DNA from: Thioclava sp. ES.031
GTDB taxonomy: Bacteria; Pseudomonadota; Alphaproteobacteria; Rhodobacterales; Rhodobacteraceae
NCBI RefSeq assembly: GCF_002563775.1
Contig: NZ_PDJO01000001.1
Location: 2,730,501-2,794,500, forward strand
Length of the DNA stretch: 64,000 bases
Direction of reading: 5' to 3'
The notes below the pieces were generated by a model. That model saw only the letters and a list, made by a program, of their open reading frames with translations. It was not told the DNA's origin and made no database searches. Shown here piece after piece: positions 52,259 through 62,394 of this stretch. Positions within the stretch are counted from its first letter, which is position 1, and every line of letters starts with the position of its first letter. The translations under genes and the position numbers were made by a program.

Positions 52259-52873
52259 TCAGGCCGGGTCTGGCAGGCCGTGAACCTCGCCCGCGCGCAA
52301 CACTTCGGGCGCATAGGCCTTGCGGGCAAATACCGTGCGGACATCCTCGACGAAGCTCTCCAGCGGGTCCATCGGATAGGCCGGATCGAAGCTCGACTGA
52401 TCCCAGCGCTCGCAGAATTGCTCGCAGCTGTTGTAACAGGGATGATCCTTGAACTTCTGCCGCTCTTCCGGGTCCCAGCCGTAGTGATGGCCGTAATAGG
52501 CGATCTGGAAGATGCCGTGATGCTCCACCACCCACGAGACCTCCTCGCGGACATAGGGGCGCAGGATTTCGGCGGCCATCCGGTCGTGGTTCTGCGGGGC
52601 GAGCCGGTCGCCGATATCGTGCAGCAGCGCCGCCACGACCCAGTCGAGATCCGCCCCGTCGCGCCGCGCCCGCGTTGCCGCCTGCAGCCCGTGTTCGAGC
52701 CGCGTGATCTGGTAGCCCGACAGCGTCTCCTCCGCCTGTGCGGCCAATTCGCGCAACAGCCGGTCCGCCGTGCCTGCAAGGAAGGGCTTTTCCAGCTCTT
52801 CGAGCAGTTCGTAATCCTCGCGGGTGCCGTCTTTCATCTGGGTGAAGGAGACTGTCGGTCCGGATGCGGTCAT
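52259..52873 (-). CDS. HD-domain protein (PhnZ-like HD superfamily)
   Basis: 204 residues from ATG 52873 (AAGGA upstream). An HD-type metal site is visible: HGLQAATRARRDG, then ALLHDIGDRLAPQNHDRMA and VVEHHGIFQIAYYGHHYG. The REDYELLEELE segment and the spacing resemble the di-iron HD oxygenases PhnZ/TmpB, known for phosphonate cleavage, and related phosphohydrolases common in Rhodobacterales. Which reaction it performs cannot be decided. No phosphonate genes other than the doubtful YjdM neighbour are present. Confidence 0.78.
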   Translation of the reverse strand: MTASGPTVSFTQMKDGTREDYELLEELEKPFLAGTADRLLRELAAQAEETLSGYQITRLEHGLQAATRARRDGADLDWVVAALLHDIGDRLAPQNHDRMAAEILRPYVREEVSWVVEHHGIFQIAYYGHHYGWDPEERQKFKDHPCYNSCEQFCERWDQSSFDPAYPMDPLESFVEDVRTVFARKAYAPEVLRAGEVHGLPDPA

Positions 52874-52993
52874 CTGCGGTCCTTCCGGTTGCGGGTTTCG
52901 ATCCTCGGCCCCCTCGGGCCACTGCGCATATCGTGACGCGAGGCTGCGCAAATGACCAGAGCCCGTCCTTGCCCTCCCCCCAAGAAATAATGC

Positions 52994-53021
52994 GGCCCTC
53001 TCCGGGGGGTTGGAGAGGGCC
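52994..53021. terminator. Hairpin GGCCCTCTCC/GGAGAGGGCC
   Basis: Perfect 10-bp stem, 8-base loop, in the 264-base gap between the HD gene and the small gene at 53138, 117 bases past the latter's stop. A short T-containing tail follows on both strands (AGTTTCG; GCATTATTT). Likely transcript end for the minus-strand gene. Confidence 0.55.
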
Positions 53022-53137
53022 AGTTTCGCCGATCAGGCTCATTCGTTGACCGCCCGAGCTTATCGTCGTTTTGCCTGGGCCTTCTCAGCGTCTGGGGCGA
53101 GCGCACCCGCCCCGGATCTCGTTTTCGCGCGCGGCGC

Positions 53138-53383
53138 TCAGTGCAGCGCCATCTCGCGCGCAGTCATCAGCGTGACGGTCGTCGCGCTACCGGCCATGCG
53201 GATATCGGTCACGTCGAGCGCGTGGTGATCGAGGTCGCCGCCGAGGCAGGCGATCTCGATGCCGGTGAAGGTCGCGTCGATCAGCGAGGTCAGTTCCTCG
53301 CCCACCAGCTCGGCCTCGATGCCACCGGGAATCCGGCGCGTGGCTTTCGGGGTCACCTTCTTATTGCCGACGATCAGGTCCAA
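53138..53383 (-). CDS. Small conserved hypothetical protein
   Basis: 81 residues starting with TTG at 53383 preceded by GGAGCGGAAA. Soluble, beta-rich; contains VGNKKVTPKATRRIPGGIEA and FTGIEIACLGGDLDHHALDV. No signal, no family recognised. It follows the long nrdJ in the same direction after about 150 bases and might be cotranscribed. The rare start codon lowers certainty. Confidence 0.55.
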   Translation of the reverse strand: MDLIVGNKKVTPKATRRIPGGIEAELVGEELTSLIDATFTGIEIACLGGDLDHHALDVTDIRMAGSATTVTLMTAREMALH

Positions 53384-53534
53384 TTTCCGCTCCTTTTGCC
53401 GCCTTTGGCGGTCGTTCTGTCCCTCGGGCCCGTCATGCGAGAGGGGCCCCCAGTCTTCACGTCCCAGTCCCCGCCACGCGGATCGCGTGTGGTCGTCGTC
53501 GGGGCCCCGGCCGCCAGACCGAGACCCCTGTCCC

Positions 53535-56500
53535 TCAAGAGCAACCGCTGGTCGCCCCGCAGGTGTTGCACTTCATGCAGGTGCCGTTGCGCACGAGCGT
53601 GTAGTTGCCGCAATCGCCGCAGGCCTCGCCCTCGTAGCCCTGCATCTTAGCCTTGGCGCGGGCATCCATCTGGACACCGCCAGAGGAGACCGCGGTGGAG
53701 CTGGAGGCACGGGCCTGCGCGCTTTGCGCGGGCATCTGCGAGGTCACGACGTCCACGCCGCCCTGCAGCACCATCAGCTCTTGCGGCAGGCGCTTGCGCA
53801 GGTAGCCGGTCGAGGAAATCTGGCGCAGCACTTCGAGCGATTTCGAGGCGTTCTCCGAGATCGGCTCGACATTGCCATCGGCGCGCTTGCCCTCGTTCTC
53901 GCCACCGCCCAGATCGTCGAAGCTGGTGCCCTCGGGCTTGATATGCGCGAGGTCCGTGCGGTCGAGATAGGACACGGCCAGTTCGCGGAACACGTAGTCG
54001 AGGATCGAGGTCGCGTTCTTGATCGAGTCGTTGCCCTGAACCATGCCGGCGGGTTCGAACTTGGTGAAGGTGAAGGCGTCCACGAACTCCTCCAGCGGCA
54101 CGCCATATTGCAGGCCGACCGACACGGCGATCGCGAAGTTGTTCATCATCGCCCGGAAGCCAGCGCCTTCCTTGTGCATGTCGATGAAGATCTCGCCCAG
54201 CGTGCCGTCGTGGTATTCGCCGGTGCGCAGATAGACCTTGTGGCCGCCCACGACCGCCTTCTGGGTGTAGCCCTTGCGGCGCTCGGGGAGCTTCTCGCGG
54301 TGGCTGCGCACGATCTCCTTGACCAGCACCTTCTCGACGATCTTCTCGGCGAGCACGGCGGCCTTTTCCTGGGTCGAACCGGTGGCGAGGATTTCCTCGG
54401 CCTCCTCGTCATCCTCGACCAGCGCGGCGGCCAGCGGCTGCGACAGCTTGGAACCGTCACGATAGAGCGCGTTGGCCTTGATGCCGAGCGACCAGCTGAG
54501 CTCGTAAGCCGCTTTCACGTCTTCGATCGAGGCGTGGTTCGCCATGTTGATCGTCTTCGAGATCGCCCCCGAGATGAAGCTCTGCGCGGCGGCCATCATG
54601 TAGATGTGGCTGTCGACGCTGAGGTAGCGCTTGCCCTTCTTGCCGCAGGGGTTGGCGCAGTCGAACACGCTCAGGTGCTCGTCCTTCAGGTGAGGCGCCC
54701 CTTCCAGCGTCATCGTCCCGCAGACATGGTCGTTGGCGGCGTCGATCTGCTTCTTGGTGAAGCCGAGGTGGCGCAGCATGTCGAAGGTCGGATCGTTCAG
54801 CTTCTCGGCCGGGATGCCCAGCGTCTGGGTGCAGAACTCCTCGCCCAGCGTCCACTGGTTGAAGACGAAGCGGATATCGAAGGCGGTCGGCAGCGCGGCC
54901 TCGACCTTCTCGATCTCGCGCGGGCCGAAGCCGTGGCCGATCAGCGCCGTGGTGTTGATGTCGGGGCAGTTGCCGAGGCTGGCGTGCCCCACCGCATAGG
55001 CGATGATCTCTTCGATCTGCGCCGAGCCGTAGCCCAGCGTCTCGAGCGCGCCCGGCACCGAGCGGTTGATGATCTTGAAGTAACCGCCGCCTGCGAGCTT
55101 CTTGAACTTCACCAGCGCGAAGTCCGGCTCGATCCCGGTGGTGTCGCAATCCATCACCAGACCGATCGTCCCGGTCGGCGCGATCACCGACACCTGCGCG
55201 TTGCGGTAGCCGTGCTTCTCGCCCAGCGCCAGCGCCTCGTCCCAGGCTTGGGTGGCGAGCGCGACCAGATCCTGATCGGGGCAACCCTTGTGATCGAGCG
55301 CGACCGGCTTGGTCTCGAGCGCCTCGTAGCCCTCGGTCTTGCCGTAGGCCGCGTTGCGGTGGTTGCGGATGACGCGCAGCATGTGCTTGGCGTTCTTCTC
55401 GTAACCCGGGAAGGCGCCCAGCTCGCCCGCCATCTCGGCCGAAGTGGCGTAAGAGACACCGGTCATCACCGCGGTCAGCGCGCCACACAGCGCCCGGCCC
55501 TCTTTGCTGTCGTAGCCCAGACCCATGTTCATCAGCAGGCCGCCGATATTGGCGTAGCCGAGGCCCAGCGTGCGGAAGTCATAGCTGCGCTGCGCGATCT
55601 CCTTCGAGGGGAACTGAGCCATCAGCACCGAGATTTCCAGCGTCACGGTCCACAGGCGGGTGGCGTGCATGTAGCTTTCCGCGTCGAACTTGCCATCCTT
55701 GTAGAAGGTCAGCAGGTTCATCGAGGCGAGGTTGCAGGCCGTGTCGTCGAGGAACATGTATTCCGAGCACGGGTTCGAGCCGCGGATCGCACCGTCTTCG
55801 GGGCAGGTGTGCCATTCGTTGACGGTGTCGTGGAACTGGATGCCCGGATCGGCGCAGGCCCAGGCGGCGTGGCCGACCTGCTCCCACAGATCGCGCGCCT
55901 TCACGGTCTTGGCGACCTTGCCATCGGTGCGGCGGATCAGTTCCCAATCGGCATCGTCCTTCACCGCTTTCAGGAAAGCGTTGGTGACGCGCACCGAGTT
56001 GTTCGAGTTCTGACCCGAAACCGAGACATAGGCTTCCGAGTCCCAATCCGTGTCGTAGGTCGGGAATTCGATGCTGGCGTAACCCTGCCGCGCGTATTGC
56101 AGCACGCGGTTGATATAGGTCTCCGGGATCATCACGCGCTTGGCGGATTTGATCGCGTCTTTCAGCGCCTCGTTCTGGCTAGGATCGACCGAGGTCTCCG
56201 TCGAGCCGTCGAATTCGCGGATCGCGGTGAAGATGCCGTTCAGCTCACGCTCATGCAGCTTGGAGCCCGCGACCAGCGAGGCCACTTTCTGCTCTTCGAT
56301 GACCTTCCAGTTGACGAATTCCTCGATATCGGGGTGATCCATGTCGCAGATCACCATCTTCGCCGCGCGGCGCGTGGTGCCGCCCGACTTGATCGCGCCC
56401 GCCGCACGGTCGCCGATCTTGAGGAAGCCCATCAGGCCCGAGGATTTGCCGCCGCCAGACAGGCTCTCGCCCTCGGCGCGTAGACTCGAGAAGTTGGTGC

Positions 56501-57194
56501 CGGTGCCCGAGCCGTATTTGAACAGGCGCGCCTCACGGACCCAGAGGTCCATGATCCCGCCCTCTTTCACCAGATCGTCCGAGACCGACTGGATGAAGCA
56601 GGCATGGGGCTGCGGATGCTCGTAGGCCGAGGTCGAGGAGGTCAGCTTGCCCGACTTGTGATCGACATAGAAGTGACCCTGACCGGGGCCGTCGATGCCG
56701 TAAGCCCAATGCAGGCCGGTGTTGAACCATTGCGGCGAGTTCGGCGCGGCCATCTGTTCGGCCAGCATGAAGCGCATCTCGTCATAGTAAGCCTGCGCAT
56801 CAGCTTCCGTGGAGAAGTAGCCGCCCTTCCAGCCCCAATAGCACCAGGCACCGGCGAGACGGTCGAACACTTGCTTGGCCGAATTTTCACCGGTGTAGCG
56901 CGCCTCTTCGGGGAGCTGAGCAAGCGCCTCTTCATCGGGGACCGAGCGCCACAGGAATTCCGGCACGCCCTTTTCCTTGACCTTCTTCAGCGCCGCCGGA
57001 ACGCCGGCCTTGCGGAAGTATTTCTGCGCGAGCACGTCGGACGCCACCTGGCTCCAGCGGCCGGGCACTTCGACCGACTCGTTTCGGAACACCACTTTCC
57101 CGTCGGGATTGCGAATCTCAGACGTGGTCGTCGTGAATTCCAGCGCGCCGTAAGCGCCGGTTTCGTCGGTGGTGAACTTCCGTTCGATCTTCAT
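53535..57194 (-). CDS. nrdJ: Vitamin B12-dependent ribonucleotide reductase (class II), long form
   Basis: 1219 residues from the ATG at 57194 ([20 protein letters not shown]). Class II reductase of the long subtype usual in Alphaproteobacteria: [20 protein letters not shown] finger region, [20 protein letters not shown] with the active Asn-Cys-Glu, [20 protein letters not shown] and a C-terminal [20 protein letters not shown] zinc/redox tail ending in CS. A typical insertion with acidic, repeated-like segments (about 900-1060) precedes the tail. It is clearly a different subfamily from the 754-residue NrdJ at 14668. Probable main dNTP supplier. A candidate NrdR/DnaA control site lies at 57578-57606. 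Confidence 0.96.
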   Translation of the reverse strand: MKIERKFTTDETGAYGALEFTTTTSEIRNPDGKVVFRNESVEVPGRWSQVASDVLAQKYFRKAGVPAALKKVKEKGVPEFLWRSVPDEEALAQLPEEARYTGENSAKQVFDRLAGAWCYWGWKGGYFSTEADAQAYYDEMRFMLAEQMAAPNSPQWFNTGLHWAYGIDGPGQGHFYVDHKSGKLTSSTSAYEHPQPHACFIQSVSDDLVKEGGIMDLWVREARLFKYGSGTGTNFSSLRAEGESLSGGGKSSGLMGFLKIGDRAAGAIKSGGTTRRAAKMVICDMDHPDIEEFVNWKVIEEQKVASLVAGSKLHERELNGIFTAIREFDGSTETSVDPSQNEALKDAIKSAKRVMIPETYINRVLQYARQGYASIEFPTYDTDWDSEAYVSVSGQNSNNSVRVTNAFLKAVKDDADWELIRRTDGKVAKTVKARDLWEQVGHAAWACADPGIQFHDTVNEWHTCPEDGAIRGSNPCSEYMFLDDTACNLASMNLLTFYKDGKFDAESYMHATRLWTVTLEISVLMAQFPSKEIAQRSYDFRTLGLGYANIGGLLMNMGLGYDSKEGRALCGALTAVMTGVSYATSAEMAGELGAFPGYEKNAKHMLRVIRNHRNAAYGKTEGYEALETKPVALDHKGCPDQDLVALATQAWDEALALGEKHGYRNAQVSVIAPTGTIGLVMDCDTTGIEPDFALVKFKKLAGGGYFKIINRSVPGALETLGYGSAQIEEIIAYAVGHASLGNCPDINTTALIGHGFGPREIEKVEAALPTAFDIRFVFNQWTLGEEFCTQTLGIPAEKLNDPTFDMLRHLGFTKKQIDAANDHVCGTMTLEGAPHLKDEHLSVFDCANPCGKKGKRYLSVDSHIYMMAAAQSFISGAISKTINMANHASIEDVKAAYELSWSLGIKANALYRDGSKLSQPLAAALVEDDEEAEEILATGSTQEKAAVLAEKIVEKVLVKEIVRSHREKLPERRKGYTQKAVVGGHKVYLRTGEYHDGTLGEIFIDMHKEGAGFRAMMNNFAIAVSVGLQYGVPLEEFVDAFTFTKFEPAGMVQGNDSIKNATSILDYVFRELAVSYLDRTDLAHIKPEGTSFDDLGGGENEGKRADGNVEPISENASKSLEVLRQISSTGYLRKRLPQELMVLQGGVDVVTSQMPAQSAQARASSSTAVSSGGVQMDARAKAKMQGYEGEACGDCGNYTLVRNGTCMKCNTCGATSGCS

Positions 57195-57577
57195 TGCCCT
57201 GTCCCCGTTGCAGTCAGTCCAATCAGGTGCCGGCGGGAGCCGCAGAAGACAAAGAAGCCCGGGCCTCGCAGTCGACACCGCGAGGGCTGCGCGCCCCGGA
57301 TTCGGGGGTGCAATGTCCGAAATCTGTCCCTTGGCCCTAGGCTCCACTACATCTGGTGGGTTAGCCTCCGACACCACACAACCTGCCGTAGGCGCACCGA
57401 GCCGTCAACGAAACTTTCACCTAGAGTCAGTCCATTTTTCAGTTGACCGGCCCCAAGGGAAGGACGCTGCACGATTCCTCCACATTTGGTTAACGCATGG
57501 GCGCTGCACTGCGGCACCAATAAGAGCCAAATTTCATTGAAGATTCGGGGGCTTTTGCCGCTCATCTGGCAATTTCA

Positions 57578-57606
57578 ATCCACAGAACGCAATATCTTGT
57601 GGATAG
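57578..57606. promoter_or_regulatory. Candidate NrdR box / DnaA boxes in the nrdJ upstream region
   Basis: ACGCAATATCTTGTGG (57587-57602) matches 13 of 16 positions of an ideal NrdR palindrome. It overlaps TGTGGATAG (57598-57606), one base off the DnaA box TGTGGATAA, and is flanked by ATCCACA (57578-57584) on the left. It is far (about 390 bases) from the nrdJ start. The rest of the 57195-57718 gap shows no gene and no cobalamin riboswitch box. Confidence 0.45.
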
Positions 57607-57718
57607 CCTCGCCGGGGTTGCGCAAAAATTGGGCAACGCCGAAGAGCGTGTCGCTAGTGTCACAATCAAGAGCCTACCACTAGATATAGCGGGCCCGATT
57701 CCGGCGATTTCGAGGGGA

Positions 57719-57795
57719 TGGTCGGGGCGGCGAGATTCGAACTCACGACCTTCTGTACCCAAAACAGACGCGCTACCAGGCTGCGCTACGCCCCG
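57719..57795 (-). tRNA. tRNA-Pro (UGG)
   Basis: On the minus strand the 77-base sequence folds as a cloverleaf: acceptor CGGGGCG pairs with CGCCCCG, D arm around AGCCTGGTAG, anticodon stem TCTGT/ACAGA with loop TTTGGGT giving anticodon TGG, and T arm GTGAG-TTCGAAT-CTCGC. The 3' CCA is encoded (57719-57721). Confidence 0.97.
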
Positions 57796-57835
57796 ACGCC
57801 CTCTCCTTACAAAGAGGCTCGCCCCAAGGAAAGGG

Positions 57836-58327
57836 TCATTCGCAGGGAAATGCGGCCTGCGCGGGATCGACGCTGGGATGCGCCAGCTGCGTGCCCGGCG
57901 CGATGCCGTGGCGCGCCGCCATTCCGGCATTGATCTCGAGCACGTAGCGCACCGGTGCGCCGGAGGGAATCGGGGTGTCGTCATTGGGCGTAGTATTGGC
58001 CGCGACCTTCACCACTTCGCCCGTCGGATCGATGAACACCATATCGAGCGGCAGCGGCGTGTCATGCATCCAGAAAGCCACCTCCCGCGCATGCTCATAG
58101 ATGAAGAGCATCCCTGCCCCTTCGTCCATCTCGCGCCGCCCCATCAGGCCCTGCGCGCGCTCGGCGCTGCTATCGGCAATCTCGACCGTGAAGCTGACCG
58201 GCTGGTTCCCGGTGCGCAGAATAGCGAGGTCATCGCGGCACTGCGCCCCTTCCGCCGCGGCGAGGCCCGGCGTTACGGCAAGGAAAAGCGCGGCGCTCAG
58301 CGCCCGGATTTCAAGCCTGCATCCCAT
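57836..58327 (-). CDS. DUF192 family secreted protein
   Basis: 163 residues from the ATG at 58327; the first 31 bases overlap the end of the cold-shock gene. A signal peptide (IRALSAALFLAVTPGLAAA) precedes the DUF192 beta fold: VEIADSSAERAQGLMGRREM, GMLFIYEHAREVAFWMHDTP, LPLDMVFIDPTGEVVKVAAN and ARHGIAPGTQLAH. Family function unknown; periplasmic. Possibly co-translated with the cold-shock protein. Confidence 0.88.
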   Translation of the reverse strand: MGCRLEIRALSAALFLAVTPGLAAAEGAQCRDDLAILRTGNQPVSFTVEIADSSAERAQGLMGRREMDEGAGMLFIYEHAREVAFWMHDTPLPLDMVFIDPTGEVVKVAANTTPNDDTPIPSGAPVRYVLEINAGMAARHGIAPGTQLAHPSVDPAQAAFPCE

Positions 58328-58851
58328 GCGAGAACCTGTGCCGCCATCCGACCGCGCTTGCCTTCGATCACCCGCAGGCACACCGCTTCGCCGGGGGTCA
58401 GATCGGCAAAACCCGACCGGCGCAGAACTTCCATATGGATGAAGATGTCCTCGTCATTCTCGAAGACATTGGCAAAGCCGAAGCCCTTGGACTTTTCGAA
58501 CCACTTCACCCGCGCGGGCTCCAATGGCAGCGCCGCGATATCGTCGAACGTGTTGTCGCCCAGATCCTCAATCGGCGCGACGGGCTCGCCTTCCGGAGGT
58601 AGAATCTCCAAAACCTCGACCGCCTGCGCGCCGCGCGGGGTCAGCTGCATCTGGACGCGAATCCGCGCGTGATCGGCAATCGAGCCCTGACCGAAATTGC
58701 GCAGAACATTCGCATGAAGCAGGATGTCCGGCCCTCCTTCGCCATCGACGATGAAGCCGAACCCTTTGACAGGGTCGAACCATTTGACGGTGCCGGTCAC
58801 CTCACGAAGCTCTGCCTCGGACTCCCCCAGCATATTCCATCCCGTTTGCAT
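58297..58851 (-). CDS. Cold-shock protein with two CSD domains
   Basis: 184 residues from ATG 58851 (AGGAAAG upstream); ATG 58833 is an alternative. Two nucleic-acid-binding cold-shock domains: TGTVKWFDPVKGFGFIVDGE at about 20-85 and ARVKWFEKSKGFGFANVFEN at about 115-180, both with RNP-like FGFI/FGFA aromatic cores, joined by an acidic linker. Binds RNA or ssDNA. This double-CSD layout is common in Alphaproteobacteria. Overlaps the downstream DUF192 gene by 31 bases. Confidence 0.92.
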   Translation of the reverse strand: MQTGWNMLGESEAELREVTGTVKWFDPVKGFGFIVDGEGGPDILLHANVLRNFGQGSIADHARIRVQMQLTPRGAQAVEVLEILPPEGEPVAPIEDLGDNTFDDIAALPLEPARVKWFEKSKGFGFANVFENDEDIFIHMEVLRRSGFADLTPGEAVCLRVIEGKRGRMAAQVLAWDAGLKSGR

Positions 58852-58970
58852 TCGCGGGCTTTCCTGTTCGCATTTCCTCCGCACGTCCTTCTGGAAATGC
58901 GGTGTTTAGGGGACACTTCAAGAGATTGCCCAAAGTTTCAAGACCCTATGCAATTCACGAAGCGCGAGTT

Positions 58971-59594
58971 TCAGGGGTTCAAGCGGGTCACAACCCACTG
59001 ATCGGCAAGGGTTTGCCGGCTCCAGCGGAAGCGATCATGAAGGCGAAAAGAACCGTCTGCCCAGAATTCCAGCTCCAACGGCTTGATTCTGAACCCTCCC
59101 CAAAACGGCGGTCGATCGGGATTCGCACCGTGGCTCGCGGTTACCTTCGCGACCTCCGCCATCAAGGCGCTGCGCGAACTCAGCGGCTCACTTTGTCGCG
59201 AGGCCCAGGCGCCGAGACGCGATTTCAGCGAGCGCGACTTGTAGTAGGCGTCCGCCTGCGGCCCCTCCTCGCGCTCAACCATACCGCGAACCCGAATCTG
59301 GCGGCGCAGCGATTTCCAATGCATCACGAAGGCGGCTTTTCCGGCGCTTTCGATCTCCTGCGCCTTCACCGATCCGTAGTTGGTGTAGAAGACGAAAGCC
59401 CCGCCGGAGGGCATGTCGCGCCCCTCGATTTCCTTGAGAAGAACCATCCGCGCATTGGGCAACCCGTCCGGATCGACCGTCGCCAGGGCAATCGCGTTGG
59501 GATCGTTGATCTCGGTGTCCGCGGCCTCGTCCAGCCATGTCTGCGCGATGGCAAAGGGATCGTCGCCTGCGAAAATTCCGGTTCTGTCACTCAT
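58971..59594 (-). CDS. pdxH: Pyridoxamine 5'-phosphate oxidase
   Basis: 207 residues from ATG 59594 (GGAGG upstream). FMN enzyme making pyridoxal 5'-phosphate. [59 protein letters not shown] and the C-terminal [20 protein letters not shown] (PNPOx C-terminal dimer region) are family signatures. Divergent from fabI across 164 bases. Confidence 0.95.
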   Translation of the reverse strand: MSDRTGIFAGDDPFAIAQTWLDEAADTEINDPNAIALATVDPDGLPNARMVLLKEIEGRDMPSGGAFVFYTNYGSVKAQEIESAGKAAFVMHWKSLRRQIRVRGMVEREEGPQADAYYKSRSLKSRLGAWASRQSEPLSSRSALMAEVAKVTASHGANPDRPPFWGGFRIKPLELEFWADGSFRLHDRFRWSRQTLADQWVVTRLNP

Positions 59595-59758
59595 ACTCGC
59601 CTCCAGTCTCGTCGCCGCATCGCACATCCGGCTCAACGCCCCGATCTGCAACACGATCCACACGATCATGCTTGACCGGAGGTCAGTAGCCTTGATGCGT
59701 CTCCACCTTTCGCCTAAAGCATTCGGACTTACCAGAGCGAAGCGGGGGAAAACCTGAC

Positions 59759-60580
59759 ATGTCAAACAACCTGATGGCAGGCAAGCGCGGGCTGATTATG
59801 GGCCTTGCGAATGACAAATCCATCGCCTGGGGCATCGCCAAAGCCCTCGCGGATGCTGGTGCGGAGCTGGCCTTCTCGTTCCAGGGCGAGGCGCTCAAGA
59901 AGCGCGTGGGGCCGCTGGCCGAACAGCTCGGCTCCGATATCCTCGTGGAATGCGACGTCGCCAGCGGCGACTCGATCCAGACGCTCTTCGAGACGCTGCG
60001 CACCCATTGGGACAGCATCGATTTCGTCGTCCACGCGATCGGCTTCTCCGACAAGTCAGAGCTGCGCGGGCGCTACGTCGACACGTCGCGCGACAATTTC
60101 AAATCCACGATGGACATCTCGGTCTATTCCTTCACCGCCGTGTGCAAGGAAGCCGCCGCGATGATGAACGAGGGCGGCTCGCTGCTCACGCTCACCTATT
60201 ACGGTGCCGAGCAGGTCATGCCGCATTACAACGTGATGGGCGTGGCGAAAGCGGCGCTGGAAGCCAGCGTGATGTATATCGCCGAAGATCTGGGCAAGGA
60301 CGGCATCCGCTGCAACGCGATCTCCGCCGGCCCGATCAAGACCCTCGCGGCTTCGGGCATCGGTGATTTCCGCTACATCATGAAGTGGAACGAGCTGAAC
60401 TCGCCGCTGCGTCGCAACGTGACGCAGGAAGAGGTCGGCAAGGCCGCGCTCTACCTGCTCTCCGATCTCGGTTCCGGCACCACCGGCGAGACGCTGCATG
60501 TCGACGCTGGCTATCACGTGGTGGGCATGAAAGCGGTCGACGCGCCCGATATCGACGTGGTCACCAAGCGGAAGGAATGA
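59759..60580 (+). CDS. fabI: Enoyl-[acyl-carrier-protein] reductase (NADH) FabI
   Basis: 273 residues; last step of each fatty-acid elongation cycle. SDR-type nucleotide site [20 protein letters not shown] and the catalytic Tyr-x6-Lys in [40 protein letters not shown] is the FabI substrate loop. Full length. Followed 1 base later by the LysE-family gene. Confidence 0.96.
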   Translation: MSNNLMAGKRGLIMGLANDKSIAWGIAKALADAGAELAFSFQGEALKKRVGPLAEQLGSDILVECDVASGDSIQTLFETLRTHWDSIDFVVHAIGFSDKSELRGRYVDTSRDNFKSTMDISVYSFTAVCKEAAAMMNEGGSLLTLTYYGAEQVMPHYNVMGVAKAALEASVMYIAEDLGKDGIRCNAISAGPIKTLAASGIGDFRYIMKWNELNSPLRRNVTQEEVGKAALYLLSDLGSGTTGETLHVDAGYHVVGMKAVDAPDIDVVTKRKE

Positions 60581-60581
60581 G

Positions 60582-61199
60582 ATGACCCTCGCGGCCCTCA
60601 CCGCGATCTATTTCGTGCATCTGGCCGCGGCGATGTCGCCGGGGCCAGCTGTGCTTTTGGCTGCGCGCACGGGTCTGCGCGAAGGCTTCGGACGCGGCAT
60701 CTGGCTCGCGCTCGGCATCGGCTTGGGCGCGGTGATCTGGGCGGCGGCGGCGCTGTTCGGCCTCGCCCTCGTCTTCAAGGTCGCCCCTGCCCTGCTGACC
60801 ACGCTCAAGATCGCGGGCGCGGCCTATCTGCTCTGGCTCGCCTATAAGATGTGGCGCCATGCGGGCGATCCGATGGATGAAGAGATCCCCGACCTGCCGC
60901 GCACCCGCTCGATCCCCCGGCTGATCTGGCTCGGCATCTCGACCCAGCTCGCCAACCCCAAACCCGCCGTGTTCTTCGGCACTGTCTTCCTGACCTTCAT
61001 CCCGCCGTCGGCGCCCGCATGGGCCTATGTCGCGATCCTCGGCATCGTGATGTTCAACGATGCGGGATGGAACGTCATCGTCGCGCGGATCTTCTCGCTC
61101 GAGAAGACGCGCGCGGCCTATCTGAACCTGAAAACCGTGATCGAGCGCTGCTTTGGCGGCCTGCTGGCGCTGCTCGGTCTGAAACTCGCTCTGAGCTGA
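60582..61199 (+). CDS. LysE/RhtB-family amino acid exporter
   Basis: 205 residues, six membrane helices. N-terminal [20 protein letters not shown] is the family signature; [20 protein letters not shown] and [20 protein letters not shown] are further helices. Inner-membrane exporter; substrate unknown (homoserine, threonine or other small amino acids). Begins just after fabI. Confidence 0.9.
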   Translation: MTLAALTAIYFVHLAAAMSPGPAVLLAARTGLREGFGRGIWLALGIGLGAVIWAAAALFGLALVFKVAPALLTTLKIAGAAYLLWLAYKMWRHAGDPMDEEIPDLPRTRSIPRLIWLGISTQLANPKPAVFFGTVFLTFIPPSAPAWAYVAILGIVMFNDAGWNVIVARIFSLEKTRAAYLNLKTVIERCFGGLLALLGLKLALS

Positions 61200-61210
61200 G
61201 GAGACCCCCG

Positions 61211-61717
61211 ATGTCCGATCGTCTGCCGCATGAAAAAGGCTTCCACGTCAGCTGGGACCAAATCCACCGGGATGCCCGTGCGCTGGCATGGCGCCTCGAC
61301 GGCAAGGGCCCGGGCGACGGCAGCTGGCGCGCCGTGGTGGGCATCACCCGTGGCGGCCTCGTTCCGGCGGCGATCGTCGCGCGCGAACTGGACATCCGCA
61401 CGGTCGATACGATCTCGGTCAAAAGCTACAACCATCAGGAACAGCGCGAAGCGCAGGTCATCAAGCCGACGCAAGACAGCCTGATGGAAAACGGCGGCGA
61501 GGGCGTGCTGATCGTCGACGACCTCGTCGATACCGGCAACACACTGAAGCTGGTGCGCGACCTCTTCCCGAAGGCGCAATTCGCCACCGTCTACGCCAAG
61601 CCGATGGGCGCGCCGCTGGTCGACACCTTCATCACCGAGGTCAGCCAGGACACCTGGATCTTCTTCCCCTGGGACATGGCGCTGCAATATGTGCAGCCCT
61701 ATCGCGGCACGGACTGA
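61211..61717 (+). CDS. gpt: Xanthine-guanine phosphoribosyltransferase
   Basis: 168 residues from ATG 61211. Salvages guanine and xanthine. PRPP-binding motif [20 protein letters not shown] and upstream [20 protein letters not shown] identify the Gpt branch; [20 protein letters not shown] closes the family pattern. It follows the LysE gene after 11 bases. Confidence 0.94.
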   Translation: MSDRLPHEKGFHVSWDQIHRDARALAWRLDGKGPGDGSWRAVVGITRGGLVPAAIVARELDIRTVDTISVKSYNHQEQREAQVIKPTQDSLMENGGEGVLIVDDLVDTGNTLKLVRDLFPKAQFATVYAKPMGAPLVDTFITEVSQDTWIFFPWDMALQYVQPYRGTD

Positions 61718-61720
61718 TCG

Positions 61721-62239
61721 GTGAAATTCGGCGCCCCCGGAACCCCTCTGGGTCGGTTCCTGCACTGGCTCTTCGAGGTAAGCCTGATCCTCAAGGCTCT
61801 GTTCGAGACGGCCGAGACCCTGTCGGGTCTCGCACTTCTCGGCATGCCGAAAAACGCGCTCTTCGATGCGGCGCATTGGATAACCGCGCGCGAGCTACGC
61901 GAAGACCCCAATGACCGCATCGCCAATGCGCTTCTGAGCGCGGCGCATCACTTCTCGATCCAGACGCAGGATTTCTACGGCTTCTATTTCACCAGCCACG
62001 GGCTGTTGAAACTCGTCGTGGTGATACTGCTGATCCGCGGGCTGATCTGGGCCTATCCGCTGGCGATCGTGATGATGTCGGGTTTCGTAGCCTACCAGAT
62101 GTATCTCTACAGCCTGAACCACGGCGCTGGCATGCTGGCGCTGACCGCGCTGGACCTTCTGGTGATCGCGCTGACGATCCGCGAATGGTCGGTGCGCCAT
62201 AACTTCGCCTGGCGCAAACCCCGTGAGGGGCGCAGCTAG
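61721..62239 (+). CDS. DUF2127 membrane protein
   Basis: 172 residues beginning with GTG 4 bases after gpt. About four membrane helices (FEVSLILKALFETAETLSGL; HGLLKLVVVILLIRGLIWAY; PLAIVMMSGFVAYQMYLYSL; MLALTALDLLVIALTIRE) in the DUF2127 pattern. Function unknown. Cotranscribed with gpt by spacing. Confidence 0.82.
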   Translation: MKFGAPGTPLGRFLHWLFEVSLILKALFETAETLSGLALLGMPKNALFDAAHWITARELREDPNDRIANALLSAAHHFSIQTQDFYGFYFTSHGLLKLVVVILLIRGLIWAYPLAIVMMSGFVAYQMYLYSLNHGAGMLALTALDLLVIALTIREWSVRHNFAWRKPREGRS

Positions 62240-62331
62240 GGGGGCGCTGCCCCCTTCGCCTGCCCGGGATATTTCCGCCAAGAGGCAGAAAACGACCCTT
62301 CTTCTCGATCCAAATATCCCCGCCGGAGGCT
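62239..62331. repeat. REP-like extragenic element, copy 3
   Basis: GGGGGGCGCTGCCCCC hairpin, then GCCCGGGATATTTCCGCCAAG, and about 30 bases later the mirrored arm CCAAATATCCCCGCCGGAGG. Core shared with the copies at 26175 and 40095. It fills the gap between the DUF2127 and aminotransferase genes. Confidence 0.7.
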
Positions 62332-62394
62332 CCCGCCTCTTGCCAAGCGCGCGACGCTCTGCTGATCTCGCGCCGATCAGCCAAGAGGACCTTC

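Noticed and set aside
53259..56483. 1074-codon open frame antisense to the long nrdJ
   Set aside because: Shadow of a GC-rich gene; repetitive low-information sequence, no family.
57195..57718. Cobalamin riboswitch before the long nrdJ
   Set aside because: No GCCACTG B12 box or matching structure found; likewise none in 16933-17091.
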